NCBI GenBank assembly: GCA_020055645.1 | Contig: CM034547.1 | Location: 5,518,001 to 5,582,000 of the forward strand | Direction of reading: 5' to 3' | From: Tomocerus qinae | Lineage: Eukaryota > Arthropoda > Collembola > Entomobryomorpha > Tomoceridae | Length of the DNA stretch: 64,000 bases | Shown here: positions 25,601 through 37,516 of the stretch, piece by piece | How positions within the stretch are numbered: position 1 is the stretch's first letter | Layout of the letters: every line of letters starts with the position of its first letter | The notes under the pieces: generated by a model | The model's input: only the letters and a program-made list of their open reading frames with translations | What the model was told of the DNA's origin: nothing | Databases searched by the model: none | Position numbers and translations under genes: made by a program

Positions 25601-26870
25601 ATTTATGTCCACGGGGTTTACTGAGACATAATGCTAAAAAAGGCTTTTTTACCCTTTTCTGATTTTCTACGATCATTACGAACTTCAAAATTGGATTTGG
25701 AGTTATTATGTTATGATATTCAAAATAAGACCAAAGGTGTCAACCGTATTGTTTTCTTCCAAATCCGATTTTAATGTAGCAGTTGATGAAAAATTGCCTG
25801 GTTTAGTTTAGTAGGAACAAAAGTAGGAATATTCTGCTAATACATTGGTTTTCCCACTTCTCATCTTGCCTCGTTTATTGCAGATGGCATCAAATCAGCT
25901 GTCGTGCAAATCTCATCTTGGGTTTTGACCTTGCCCTTGTATTCTGACCTGACTAACCTTTCTAAGCTTTCTAATTCTGCTCATACGAACAGCAGAAAAT
26001 TAAGAGGATCTTCTGCTACTAAGATAATTAGTAGCTAGGTCTGACAGGCTAAACATTCTTCACTTGGAGAGTGAATTACTGCATGAGATTGAGAAGATAA
26101 TAATCAAGATCTTGCTAAGTTGATTAGATATCTATTGTAGTAAATAGTAAAGTGTGGGTGGATAGTGAAGTGATATTTAAGTGGATATAGAGATTGAGGT
26201 TATGATTATAAAATAGATGTATGAATTAGGCTACAGATAATCTTTTATTGCTCAAAAGGGATTATCAAATCATACCGAGAAATCGTTTTCCCTTGAGGAG
26301 AGTCTGCTCATCAACGAATTCTGCTCGTTTGGGAGACTCGGCACTACTCTCAGCTCCAACCTCATTCTCGTTCAGATTGAAATCATTAATTTGAAAACGG
26401 GGCTCGAGAGCAGAATAACTAGGATTGACTTCGTGATCGTTCAAGTCGGAATTAAAATTCGAGTATGATTTAATAACCCGAGGTCGGATACCCGAGACAG
26501 CAGCAACAGATCCCAAATGCCTCTTGGCCACAGTGTCGTCCTTTCCGTAGTTGGTTTGTCCGAATCGTAAACCGAGCCGGGGGCTGGCCGCCGCGGCCAC
26601 TGATCCTAAATGACGTTTCCCCATTTCATCTCCACGATTTGGCAAAAGCTGTCCAAGTCGTAAGCCAAGTTTCGAGCCAGCTGCTCCAGATGCAGCCAAA
26701 GAGCCCAAATGTCTCTTCCCCGGTATTCCGTTCTCCTCCAGCAACATCCTCATCCCTGCTCCTCCCTCGTCCTCAATCTGGCCCCAATTCCCACCAACCA
26801 GTCCTCCACTCACAGCTTCGTCATAATCCGTATTGTAGTAATCTTCCGTCATCGACGACGCTGGGCTCAG
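22629..26870 (-). CDS. Nplp1: NPLP1-type neuropeptide precursor (three 3' exons; signal-peptide exon not found)
   Basis: A prohormone for neuropeptide-like precursor 1 peptides, secreted by neurons after cleavage at dibasic sites. Exons 26870-26276, 23429-23347 and 22754-22629 join in frame (phase 1, then phase 0) with consensus splice signals. KR sites release a series of related peptides beginning HLGSLAASGAAG, HLGSVAAAASPRLG, HLGSVAAVSGIRPR, FLGSMARGGWFPRQ, HIGAVARLGWIPYN and NVQSLRKNSQARPGGN. The (H/Y/N)(I/L/V)GS(L/V)A motif after KR is characteristic of arthropod NPLP1. The FLGS peptide spans the first intron: KRFLG is in exon one and SMARGGW in exon two. An acidic spacer separates the third and fourth peptides. 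The first exon here begins at an AG acceptor with LSPASSMTED, so a signal-peptide exon lies upstream on the minus strand, perhaps beyond the plus-strand gene at 28710. Introns are unusually long (2.8 kb). Confidence 0.85.
23045..23230. mobile_element. hAT-like MITE, family A, copy 2
   Basis: 186 bp, ends CAGGGAACAAAAAAGG and TTTTTTGTTCCCTG. Perfect 8-bp duplication ctctaaat on both sides (23037-23044 and 23231-23238). It lies in the second NPLP1 intron. Confidence 0.9.
24654..24806. mobile_element. hAT-like MITE, family B, copy 1
   Basis: 153 bp, ends GGTTGAAGTAAGGCAGTGGG and CTTCCTTACTTCAACC. Flanks tatttttg and tacttttg form an 8-bp duplication with one mismatch. Interior shares GGCGCGATTTTTAAAATGT with the other copies. 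It lies in the long NPLP1 intron. Confidence 0.8.
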
Positions 26871-28709
26871 CTAATGTAAACCAAGAGACAAAAGAAAATC
26901 AAGATGAAAGATATTTCAATTTATCCAAATCCACAAATCACTCGTCCGCTCCAGACCTGGATTATGCGACGAAAACTGTAAAAGACAGCTCACGTCCTAC
27001 TCAAACTCATATTACAAATTACAATTGAGGCGGAATCTCTTTGATTTTCACAGACAAATTTAATCTTCCCGCCTACTACAACTCCTGAATCAAAATGAAC
27101 CAGCACTTATTAAGTTTCTTTTCATTAGTTTATCACTGATCCCTTAAAGACATTTTAATAATACCAGAATCGTAACCACAAAAATATTCCGGGAGGGTTA
27201 CACGCCATACATCAACTATTTATTAGTGGAAGGAAAGAATCCGATTCTAGTTTTACTACATCCGTTTTCGATCCAAACTCTATAATATTATTAGTTAGTC
27301 GTTTATAATCCGGAACTCATACAAGTAGACAACTAGAATTTCAATTTCATGTCTCCTCTGCAAAAATACTACGTAACTTACGTATACGTAAATTAAATAC
27401 GTACGACGTACCTCATCTCGTTAGCTTTCCATGTCATCACAACATAATATAAGCTATACAAGCCAGGCAGATTTCTGAATCTGACAAGAAGATAAGTTTA
27501 CTTTTATATATAATATTTCATTGTGTACCAGAAAAGCTTATTTTAATTTATCATTTTAGTGTTTACCAAAAGCAGTACCACCCACACAGTAGGTATTTGG
27601 CAAAAATAAATTAAAGGTAAATACAGGTACATAAGATTTAAGAAATTCTTACTAGAGCCAAGTGAAGAACTCCAATTCAGTTTGTTTGACACAGAAAATT
27701 TTGATATATCTCATTGGAAATCCTGGATAAATTACCGTAATTCATAGACATGGGGAATCCCGTTAATTTTTTTAAACGTACACATCTGCCCTCCAGGATA
27801 AAATGTTTTAACCTGCACCTGGGACTGATGATTGATTGACCCACCTTTAACTAATAATAATTACAAAATACAGGCAGATGTTTTATATGTTCTACGTTAA
27901 CAGGTGTACTTGCGTATACTGCATTTATATTACAAAGAGCCAAAGTCAAGAGAGCAATAATGAAGTCACCCAATTTTACTGCAAATAATACCAAGGGTGG
28001 GGTAGGGTAACTGAAATGACTCCGATACTACTATTATTATCCATGTAATAAATTGTCATAGCACTCAAAAAGTACTACACAGCCCTATTTTATTGTTTAG
28101 TGTAAGGATAGTTTATACGAACGAACTATAGACACAAGTTGAAGATCCAAGAATAGCTGTCCTTGCCCTTACAAGACCTCAAATGTACTAGGCAATTCTT
28201 TTGTTGCAAGGAAAATTGCTTCATGCTTTCGTCTTGATTCCAATTTAATAAGAAAAAGGATAAGGAATTGGATTAAGACTGGCCAATCTCAAGCAATAAT
28301 AAAATTCCGTCAGAAATCGGATTCTAAGTGAAGAAGTATGACGTTGATTCGACCTAATGGTCACAGCTTGCGAATCAATGAGATGCCACGAAACTATGCA
28401 AACTTTGACAATAGCAACCAATTCATGGGGTACACTTCCTTTTTCAAAGATAATCTTTAGCAATTTTATTTAAGACTTGTCACGAATTATGGTGCATCTT
28501 TATTTGAACAAGAATATCCACCACAACCCGATAAAAATGTAGTTCACTTTAACTACATAATTCAATTGTCAATTAAAATCGAGTATTCCACTCGTGGTCG
28601 AACTTTGTGTTAAATATTGAATGGCATCTTTTAGTACTCCCTCGTGAGAGTTAATATTTACGATCATTAATATCTTAAGATTGTTGAATAAAACTTAATT
28701 TGTTATTAG
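26871..28709. other. Spacer or introns between NPLP1 and the SEDKSKK-repeat gene
   Basis: No exon recognised on either strand. Missing 5' exons of the minus-strand NPLP1 gene and of the plus-strand gene at 28710 could be here, but I found no signal peptide or convincing start exon. Confidence 0.4.
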
Positions 28710-30217
28710 TGGGCCTCGACCTCCGTGCAATGTTTCACCTCCGTGTCAGCTACAGCCTCTACCACCTAATGGAGCAGTGCGAGCCATTTTCGGGCCATTA
28801 TTTCCATCTCACAATCAGCCACCTCCGATGAATGTGGATTTTGGAACAAGACGGGAAGGATTCTACCCTCCGAATGGAGTGTACATTCAAGAAAATAATT
28901 TCTGTTCACCACAGTACGTTCCGTACTCAATTCAAGGCTCGCTTCCGGTTCAGAATATGCCCCAGCACTATCCTGTTCAGGGAATTCATCATCTTCATCA
29001 GGTTCAAGGGATGCACAATCGTCCCCTACAAGTCATCCGAGCCCATCCGGTGCAAAGCATTCAGCAGCTTTCCATCCCGTGCAAAAATCAAACGAGATTC
29101 CCCCTTCCACCGATGCCAGGCAACAATGTGATTGCAATCACAAATAAATTTGCGCTATCTTCTACTAAATCCTCTACAAGAAAGCACTCTTCCCCGAAAA
29201 GCGTCGAGTTCCTCAACGAGATTTCTTCACAAAGTGGAAGATCCATTAAGTCAGAGGAAAAAAAATTGGAAAATAAAGCCAAGAAACCCGACGACAGAGT
29301 TAACAAAGCAGATGACAAAGTTAACACACACCCGGAAGACAAAGTCGACAGATTGGAAGACAAAGTCAAGAAATCGGAAGACAAAAGCAAGAAATCGGAA
29401 GACAAAAGCAAGAAATCGGAAGACAAAAGCAAGAAATCGGAAGACGAAGGCAAGAAATCGGAAGACAAAAGCAAGAAACCGGAAGACAAAGTCGATGAAC
29501 AAAAAGAACATGTTAAATTGTTGGAGAATCCAGGAGAAAATGACAATCTAGTAGAAGATCCATTAAAGATGATACATTTTATTGCCGAGGCTGTAAAGCA
29601 GGAAACGTTATTTACAAATGCAGACAAATACAATCAAAGATTGAAGGAATTCCCTCAACTTCCTACGGATGTCCATGATGTTCTTCATTTTATCGACGAG
29701 AATATCCAAATAAATATTTATTTCGATGCCGAAATTCAGTTATTAGATAATCTGACTCATTTGGTGAAGACCCAAGTCCATTTGATCGTGACAAAATCTC
29801 CAGAATTAAGTAAGATGTAAAATATAAATGATAATTAAAATAATTGTTGTAACAAGATAAGTGAAATGATTTTCAGGCGTGGCTTGGATCTTGGCTTTCG
29901 TTAAATGTCTGAATAGTACTTCAGAAGAGCAGGCGAGCGTACTGAAATACAACAGTGCAATAAACGGTTTGCTGATCGCCCGTGAGATGAATGATAATAG
30001 CTCTCTCTACTTGGAGTCGACAGATTACAAGAAAGATCAGAACGTCGTCGTCAGATTTAGAAGTCATGAAGACACTCTTCGTTTTTTGTACGTCATTCAG
30101 ATGTTCCAGACAGAAATGCTTCCACCAAATCCCGATGTGCATTCAGATCACTTGGGACTCCACTCTCCAGTCTCCTCGGAAGAAGATCCCAACACGAGTG
30201 GTTATGCATCTAGCTAG
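28710..30217 (+). CDS. Unrecognised protein with Pro/Gln-rich N-part and SEDKSKK repeats (last two exons)
   Basis: Exons 28710-29809 and 29877-30217 join in phase 1 and encode about 480 residues to a TAG at 30215. The 5' end is open: codons continue upstream of the first ATG (28777) to an AG acceptor at 28708-28709, so at least one more exon is expected. Residues ~1-140 are rich in Pro, Gln and His. A middle tract has some ten heptads, EDKVKKS then SEDKSKK units repeated almost exactly, highly charged and likely disordered or single alpha-helix. The C-terminal ~200 residues look folded and mainly helical (DVHDVLHFIDENIQINIYFD, SVAWILAFVKCLNSTSEEQA) and end in an acidic, serine-rich tail (SSEEDPNTSGYASS). 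No family is recognised. It could be nested in an NPLP1 intron. Confidence 0.7.
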
Positions 30218-33200
30218 CTCCATTTCTCAAAGTTCATTTCTTATTGTTCCGAACTAATTTTTAATAACTGTTTTACAAGTGTTCGGTGCTTCTACACTAA
30301 AGCATCCTAGTTTTATTTTAGTTTTAGTAATTAAGTCAGTAGTAACAAAAATCATCTGTTCTGCATTCATTGATGCATTGTAGAATTCACCAACTTTTCA
30401 CAGATGCTATCCCCATTGTTATATCTTCTTCTACCAGATTTCTATCTTAATCTTATACTCATCTCCTTCCACTCGTTATTTAGATATCAATGGAGAATCC
30501 TGACAAGTAATTAATTTCCTAATTTTGATTCAAACAAAGCTGTTATGAAATGACAAGGGTACTTTATTAAATGTCAAATCAACGAAATGTACCTAGAATT
30601 ATAGTAAAATGTATAGTCATCGAGTCAACATTAAATTTAACTTTGCAGCTATAAAATACATCCAAAAATTTACTTTTCCTTCTTCAAGCCATAATAAATT
30701 CCAATTTTATACCTTCCGACCGAACAAGACCACAGTTCTCCTTGTTCCTAACAAATTATACACTTCTCCTCTTTAATAACCCAACTCCAAAAATCAAGAG
30801 AGCCAATATAAATACAGTCTTGAAAAAACTCCTTAAAAGTATCCAAGCATCAATAAAACATGCCACAGATTCTACGTTGTTCAAAAACATTGCAAATATA
30901 GTGAATTTTGACGGTAGTACATCAATATTGTGAAATGACATTATTTGTGTAATTTTCCCACGTTTTTTGATCGTAAAACTTTTATCTTTAAACATCTCTT
31001 CGAAATGAGCTCTCCTCCTTCCAAGCAGTAAATTGCTTTCCTATTAACCATCAGATTTATTACACTCCTACACAAAAAACATTCTTAGGCAATGCATGTT
31101 GTTAGTTGAGAGATTTTAAATAACCCACTGTCTATTTCACTTCATGAATATTCTACTTTCAATGTACCAACTCTCAACCGTGTAAATTGTAATCATCAGC
31201 TGTTTACAAATTTTTGACATAAATATATTCCGGCGGTGTCCTTGTTCATTGCAATAAATCCGAAAATATTTTCCTTCTATTTTTGTCCTTCTCATTTTTC
31301 GGGTAATTTGGAAAATCTAGGATACAAATATCAGATTTGGGTTTAATGAAAAGAAAGTTAGGAGGGGGAAAACCAATTGTTTTGTGGACATTTACAATAT
31401 TGTAGAATGGATGTGTATACAAATATCGGGGAGAAAAGAGAAGAGGAAGCGTATTTTTTATTCTCTAGAGAATACAGAAGGAAGTTGGATTACAAAAGAT
31501 ACTGCCAATATATTAGGAAGAAAGAGAGGATTCTGTCTGCCTGGTGGTGACAAGAAAAGCTTTCTCATATCCAAAGGATGGTTACATAATAGAAAAGAAG
31601 TTGCGGGAAGATAGAGTACCTACTCATAGACAATCCTCTACTCCCAGGGCCGTATTTTCGTTTTCTGGGAGTGCTGCCATTTTATACACTATAAAAATAA
31701 GAGGTATATGTTATTTGAAGAATAGAATGCTGGATTCATGGGCGGGGTCCTGAGGACCCATCCTAAATAGAGCTTTGGGTACGATTTCCTCTCGTGTGGA
31801 TATGATAATACTACTTAATAGGTCCTTTTACAAAGGACTTGGTAGCATAGTTTTTGATAGAAGAAGGAGTTTGTATTTAAATAGCTGTTGAAAAGGAGTA
31901 GCATCATCCAACAAAGCGGCGGATTGGAGAAAGCGGAGAAAGTGACTCAACTTTGAATGTAATTACTTTCTCTCAAGATTATGTCTAATAGCAAGTATAG
32001 TCTAGATTCTTTCTCTTGAGTGGGATTAAAGAATATCACTACCAACCCGAGTTTTGTTTTGCAACAATCACGAAAAAACTATCCAAGACATTATTGGGAA
32101 ATTTTTAGACAAACATTGTCCCTGTTGCCCCATTTTATTGCGCATTTTCACTTTCCCTAAACGCTTTCGCCACTCACTTTCACCATAATATCCCATACTC
32201 GTTTCCCTCTTCGATTCGACATAAAAGCAGAGTGACCTCCGTGGAAAACTCTTTTCACAATATACAAAGGAGCGCCTTTTAATTAACGATGTGATTCATT
32301 CCCTAAGTCTTCGCTTTCTCTACATCCCCAATATTCCCGTGATTAAACTTTTGTTTTCTAAACTTTGAAGATTCCAATTATCCCTCATTCAATCTCCTTT
32401 TAGCTAACTTACATAAATACTATATTATCTACTTAATATAACCAGACATCGGATAGGCAGGTATTTTCTATGTTATCCCTCGAAGCCATAATAACATACA
32501 CTCTCTTTATATGAACTTTTCCGACATTATTATAGTCTCCCAAAATTCCAATTAGAATTTATTTGGCCGACTTTACCTAATGTAATCAAATTTTTCTATT
32601 TTCTCCATTATTTTAGACAAAATATTGACTAGTGATTATGCTACATTTATTATGATTAAGAAATGTGTTGCTTCAACTTGAAATTTGCCGCCAGTGGATC
32701 TTCATAAAATCCCAATTACAGTGTGGGTTTGGGTTTCTTCATTTTTGACTTGTTTCCCCACTTCTAAGCTGACAAAATTAATTTAGTGATTTTGAGTAAA
32801 TTGTGGCATTAAAGATATTTAGTTTAATTACAGGCATTTAATTATTTTCATGTGATTTTGTCCACTAGGGGCCTATCCGCATTCTGTAAAATGAGTTGAT
32901 TGGTTATTGAAGATTTCAACGATGAATCCAGACAGAGTGCTTATACGTTGTATTTGGTCCTGGTGGATGGAAATGGAAACTGATTAATTTTCGTTTTAAT
33001 GTAAACATTTTCTTGTCATATTCATTGGATGGATTTCCATCTAAATTGCGGGATGAATTCATTAGGCTGGTGCCTGACAAGAGTTTTACTGCCTTGTGAC
33101 GTGGGTGATCTCTCTCAAGTTTCGTTTGTTCATTACCAGAGATGCTTCATGAAGATTAACAACTCTAAGTAGGGAGTAGGCAACTATTTAACAGTTAATT

Positions 33201-33529
33201 TATACTTTGTCACGTAGATGAGTTTCTTCAAGGTCTGATGCTAATAGGAATCCCTTTCCAATGACGACTAAATGGAGCTGTTTACTGCTAGACTAATATG
33301 ATAAGTACTAGCACAGCCAGAGGAGGAGCTCAACATTGTTAATGACATGGCACAACACTTAGGCCTGATTGAAAGTACACAGCACTAAATTAGCAACCCT
33401 GCACTTCCCTACTCTCCTTGCTATTGTCTCTTTTCTCCTTCCAATATTTCCCACTTTTTTGCACATCTGGGACAATGGAAAAATTGAGGTTCACTCTCCA
33501 ACTTGGATTTTATACATTTCCCAATTTCC

Positions 33530-33670
33530 GGTTGAAGTAAGACAGTTGTTGTACATTTTAAAAATCGCGCCATAAAATACAGGGCATACCAGGACCAGCT
33601 GTAAAGCGACCTAACTGATTAAAACAATAACATTGATAGGTATTTGTGCACCCACTGCCTTACTTCAACC
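33530..33670. mobile_element. hAT-like MITE, family B, copy 2
   Basis: 141 bp, ends GGTTGAAGTAAGACAGTTG and CACTGCCTTACTTCAACC, flanked by a perfect octamer duplication caatttcc. Interior contains AAAATCGCGCCATAAAATAC, the reverse complement of the copy-1 core, so it is in inverted orientation to copy 1. Confidence 0.9.
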
Positions 33671-35196
33671 CAATTTCCCACCCACTAGGCCACTTCTTTC
33701 ATTTCGAAACCATTACAATCTCATCTTGTTCACGCTGATTTACAACTAATGCTTTCTACGTACCCCAAAGGACCAGCTCCGTTGTTTACTCTTTACTTTT
33801 ACTCAATAAACCTTTCGCCTTAAGAAAATTCAGAACATTCAATCTCGTGTGATACAAATACGAAGCTAATTTGGTACTAATTATTCCATCGACATAGCAT
33901 AATTGCCAACCGAGGTTGAGAAGATGTTTGTTTAATTAGTTTTCTAAAATAAAATCTAAAAATAACTTAACCATAAATAGAATTTCCCCAAGCGTTCAGA
34001 CTCTTGAGATTTCTGAGTGCTAGGTTATTGGTGGGAGGAGGAGTCTCATTTCTTTTTTAGGAAAGGAAGACGGTAGACAGATTAGGACAGAGGACATGCT
34101 ATCCGTTTAGAAAGAATCTCAAGGGACTCTTTGATATATTACGCGCTGTTTGAAGTCAAGAATCATTGAGTACGGAGTTACAGGATAGTGAGGATAGTGG
34201 ATGGGAGGAAGTCGGAGAAGATGAGAAATATTAAACCTTTCAAAGTTGCAGACTAGAAATCTATTTATTACTTCTATTCTGTGCACAATCAACACTCTTT
34301 CCTTTGTCCAACAACATCCGTAACAACACTAATAGCTATCTTATACAACTACAACACAAAAGCTGTCTGTTATTGGAAGATCTATGGCAAGATCAAAATT
34401 TGTATCTCACAATAACCGGAATCTCAGCTTGCATGAATCCGTCACATCTATTCATGTGTGAACAAAAGGGTAAAGAAACCCAAATAATATTATTTACACT
34501 TCTCACTCTCCAATCTAATCAAAAATGACAAAAAAGAAAGTCAAAATGCAGTTTTCTTTTCCTTTGTGCAATGTATAACAAAGCTAAATCAAACGAATTG
34601 AGAATCAAAGCGTGCAGATCCTGATACTATTTCCTATGCATTCAATATGGCAGGAATTACTGACACAGAATGTACTATCGATGTTTCTAGAATGCAAAAT
34701 CGTCCGCCATAACTGTAGTGCATAACAAATACATGCAAATGTTATTTCTAAGCAATTTTTTTTTGAAATTTGAGAGATTGATTTGGCCTTTTCAAAAATT
34801 GCGTCAAGTCGTCCCTAGAATAAAATCCAGTTAGAGGGAATTTTTTTAAAATCGTATTTGTATTGCGACGACAATTTCACCAAGTAAAATCCAAAAATTG
34901 AATATCAAAAGGCAGATATTCTTGGGAAAATAATGTTTCGAGTCGGACTTGCCAAAAACTCTTCCTCCGCAAAATGCTTGGCATATGTTGGTATAAAATG
35001 TCCTTATTTAGGTTTTCTATTGATTCATTGGCTTTCCTCCTTTTTTAGTTACTGCCTATAGTAGCTTACAGGAATTTAGAAAACAACATTTGAAATATTC
35101 ATAGATTTTTTTGTATCCTTCTAACTATGAAGTAGGAATAGTGATTCCGAAGAAGCAGCCCATAGACGTCTGTATAACTTTAAAATAAGGGTAAAT

Positions 35197-35418
35197 CAGG
35201 GAACAAAAAAGGTCCTTTTTTGCCTTTTACCTTATTTGCCTTTTTTATAAAGGTAGGAGTAAGATTTTTAAAAAGCATTCCTTTTTTGCCTTTTTACCTT
35301 TTATGATGTAGCATTTACTTTCACTTTATATGTAAATAAGGTAAAAAGGACTGCTTTTTTAGAAAAAGTAGTACTTTTTACCTTCTCTGTAAAAAAGGAG
35401 TACGTATTTTGTTCCCTG
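35197..35418. mobile_element. hAT-like MITE, family A, copy 3
   Basis: 222 bp, ends CAGGGAACAAAAAAGG and TTTTGTTCCCTG, with a perfect 8-bp duplication gggtaaat on both sides. Confidence 0.9.
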
Positions 35419-37188
35419 GGGTAAATAGGAGTGGGTGATGTTGTTGTGCTTATTATGAGGGTCGTACTTAGGAGATTGGCCTTAAAGAGATAAGCTTTCT
35501 AGCCTTGGAGAGTGTCATTAAAAGAGTATATTCAGAGTCCCTGAGGAATTCTTTATGTATTTCTTTGGGAAAAGGAATCTTTTGTTTGTTTGATATGTTC
35601 TGACTTGAATTGGCTCTGACATGAGTTTGGTTTCGGCTCTTCCTGCCGTCTCTTGTCACGATAACGAAGGCATTCACAACTTCCAAGTCTTGAAAATAGT
35701 CAGAGCAAAACTATTTACGTAGAGAGATGTGAATAGTGTGTGCATATCCATTCACAGCCACAAAATATTCATTATCAGAAAGAGTCAACTATATAGTTCT
35801 GGGTGGGTGGGTGGGTATAATATACGGTATAAATATTCTAATTCTATAGAACCTGTATAGTGTAAATAATGTAATGCTTTGGATGTAAAAATTGTTTTTT
35901 TGCCTTCCTACGCAAAAAATGCTTGTTTGTCCTTTCTTTCCATTTTACAAGTTCAATTTTGCAGCTTTTTTTACTGTGACATGCAAGCCAGCAGCCTCAG
36001 TTGCTTTTTGAGATAAGTTCTCTTCTTTCAGGCTTGGGTTGGTAAGGAATACTCTATGAGACTGATATTATGACTCTCTTCAGTCTGCCCATTCATTTAA
36101 TTGAGATGACATTATCTGCAATTTATAGACGAAGGAACTCGGCAATATGAACCGTCTCTTTCAATTTCAAAATTGCTAATTATAAACCATGAATGTATAA
36201 ACCACCCGCCAACAGCATCTACTATGTTCTTCATTTTTACTACGTTGCACTTTCATGAGTATGTGCTTCTTCCTTCCTTCCTTCTCTGCACGTCGACCTA
36301 CACCATAATTAACTATTATGTAATGGATACAGGACTCGAGCTCACTGTCTTTACAAATTGGCGTCCAAAATCATGTGAAATATTACCAGAAATTAAATTA
36401 CAGTTATTTTCATTTAAAAATATTAAAAACATCTGCAAATGCCAAAACAATGATTTTGGCCTAATTTTCAGCTGTGAATGGCACTATGACCTTATCTGTA
36501 GTCCCATACCTTCATGAAATCCTCAATAAATTTATAATACGTATCACATTTACAATTTGTAATAGAGGAGGTTCTGCTTGAGTGCTAAAACCGCTGGTGG
36601 TCGGTAGTCGGTACTTACAGCCATCAAACTTTAATTTCATACCTCTTTATACTTTGTCTTTAAAACCTCAGCTAAATGCACATGGTCGACAAATACGAAT
36701 TGGGCGTAACCTTATGGAAAGAACTAAAGTTGATAAGAAACATTTTTACAGATGGAATTGTCAGAGTATAGAAGAGTATGGTAGATGATTTGTTTATGCT
36801 ATGTATGTTTCGGAAGGATATATAGATCATAAGGAATGATTTAGAATGGTGTAGGGTGCAGGCATTAGAATGTTGTTTATTTTATTGTCCATCCGTTGTC
36901 TCATGTGAAGATAATGTTCACAGACATCGTTTACCTTCACAGACCAACTAACTCAGATACATTTAGCAAACACTTATTCGGTGGGAATACACATGCCATA
37001 ATAGCAATTGCTCTACATCTACAACACCGGCCAAATTGTAATCACTCTTTCAAAGAAAGGATGCAGTATATAACCCTACCTTAACATACCCAGGAACAGA
37101 AGTCTACAAAAAAGCAAAATATGCTTTTTTGCTATTATCAAAACTAAAAGGGAAAGCAAAGGAAAATAATTTACATTACTCAATGAAA

Positions 37189-37326
37189 GGTTGAAGTAAG
37201 GCAGTGGTTTCACAAATACTTATCAATGTTATTGTTTTAATTAGGTTAAGCCTCTTGGTTGATGGTATGCTCTATGTATTTTATGGCGCGATTTTTAAAA
37301 TGTGCAACCACGGCCTTACTTCAACC
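37189..37326. mobile_element. hAT-like MITE, family B, copy 3
   Basis: 138 bp, ends GGTTGAAGTAAGGCAGTGG and CCTTACTTCAACC, with GGCGCGATTTTTAAAATGTG inside. Flanks caatgaaa and caattatg match only in part, so this copy is older or its flanks have changed. Confidence 0.8.
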
Positions 37327-37439
37327 CAATTATGATAGTATTAAAAATGTGCATATTCTGACATTGCAAACAATTTAAAATGAAATTCTTGTCTTTTTTG
37401 TCATGAAATTTCTTTTTGAAACATTTGGCCCTGTTTTAT

Positions 37440-37516
37440 AGAAACAACTACAGAAAATTTTTGCAGCTTTTTTATAAAAAAGGGAAAAGGGTGAAAAAAT
37501 AGTTTTTATTGTTCCC
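37440..37516. mobile_element. Partial family A MITE (right end only)
   Basis: Sequence ending TTTTTATTGTTCCCTG with the family A poly-A/T interior, but no matching left terminus or target duplication nearby. Probably a truncated copy. Confidence 0.5.

Noticed and set aside
29088-29633. Minus-strand 181-codon frame of Ser/Leu/Phe repeats
   Set aside because: Antisense of the SEDKSKK repeat exon; repetitive because the sense strand is.
35800-35818. GGGTGGGTGGGTGGG run as a G-quadruplex promoter element
   Set aside because: Only a short microsatellite with no gene nearby.
37440-37516. Full family A MITE starting near 37091 (CAGGAACAGAAG)
   Set aside because: The left end and flanks do not match the right end; no target duplication, so only a right-end fragment is called.
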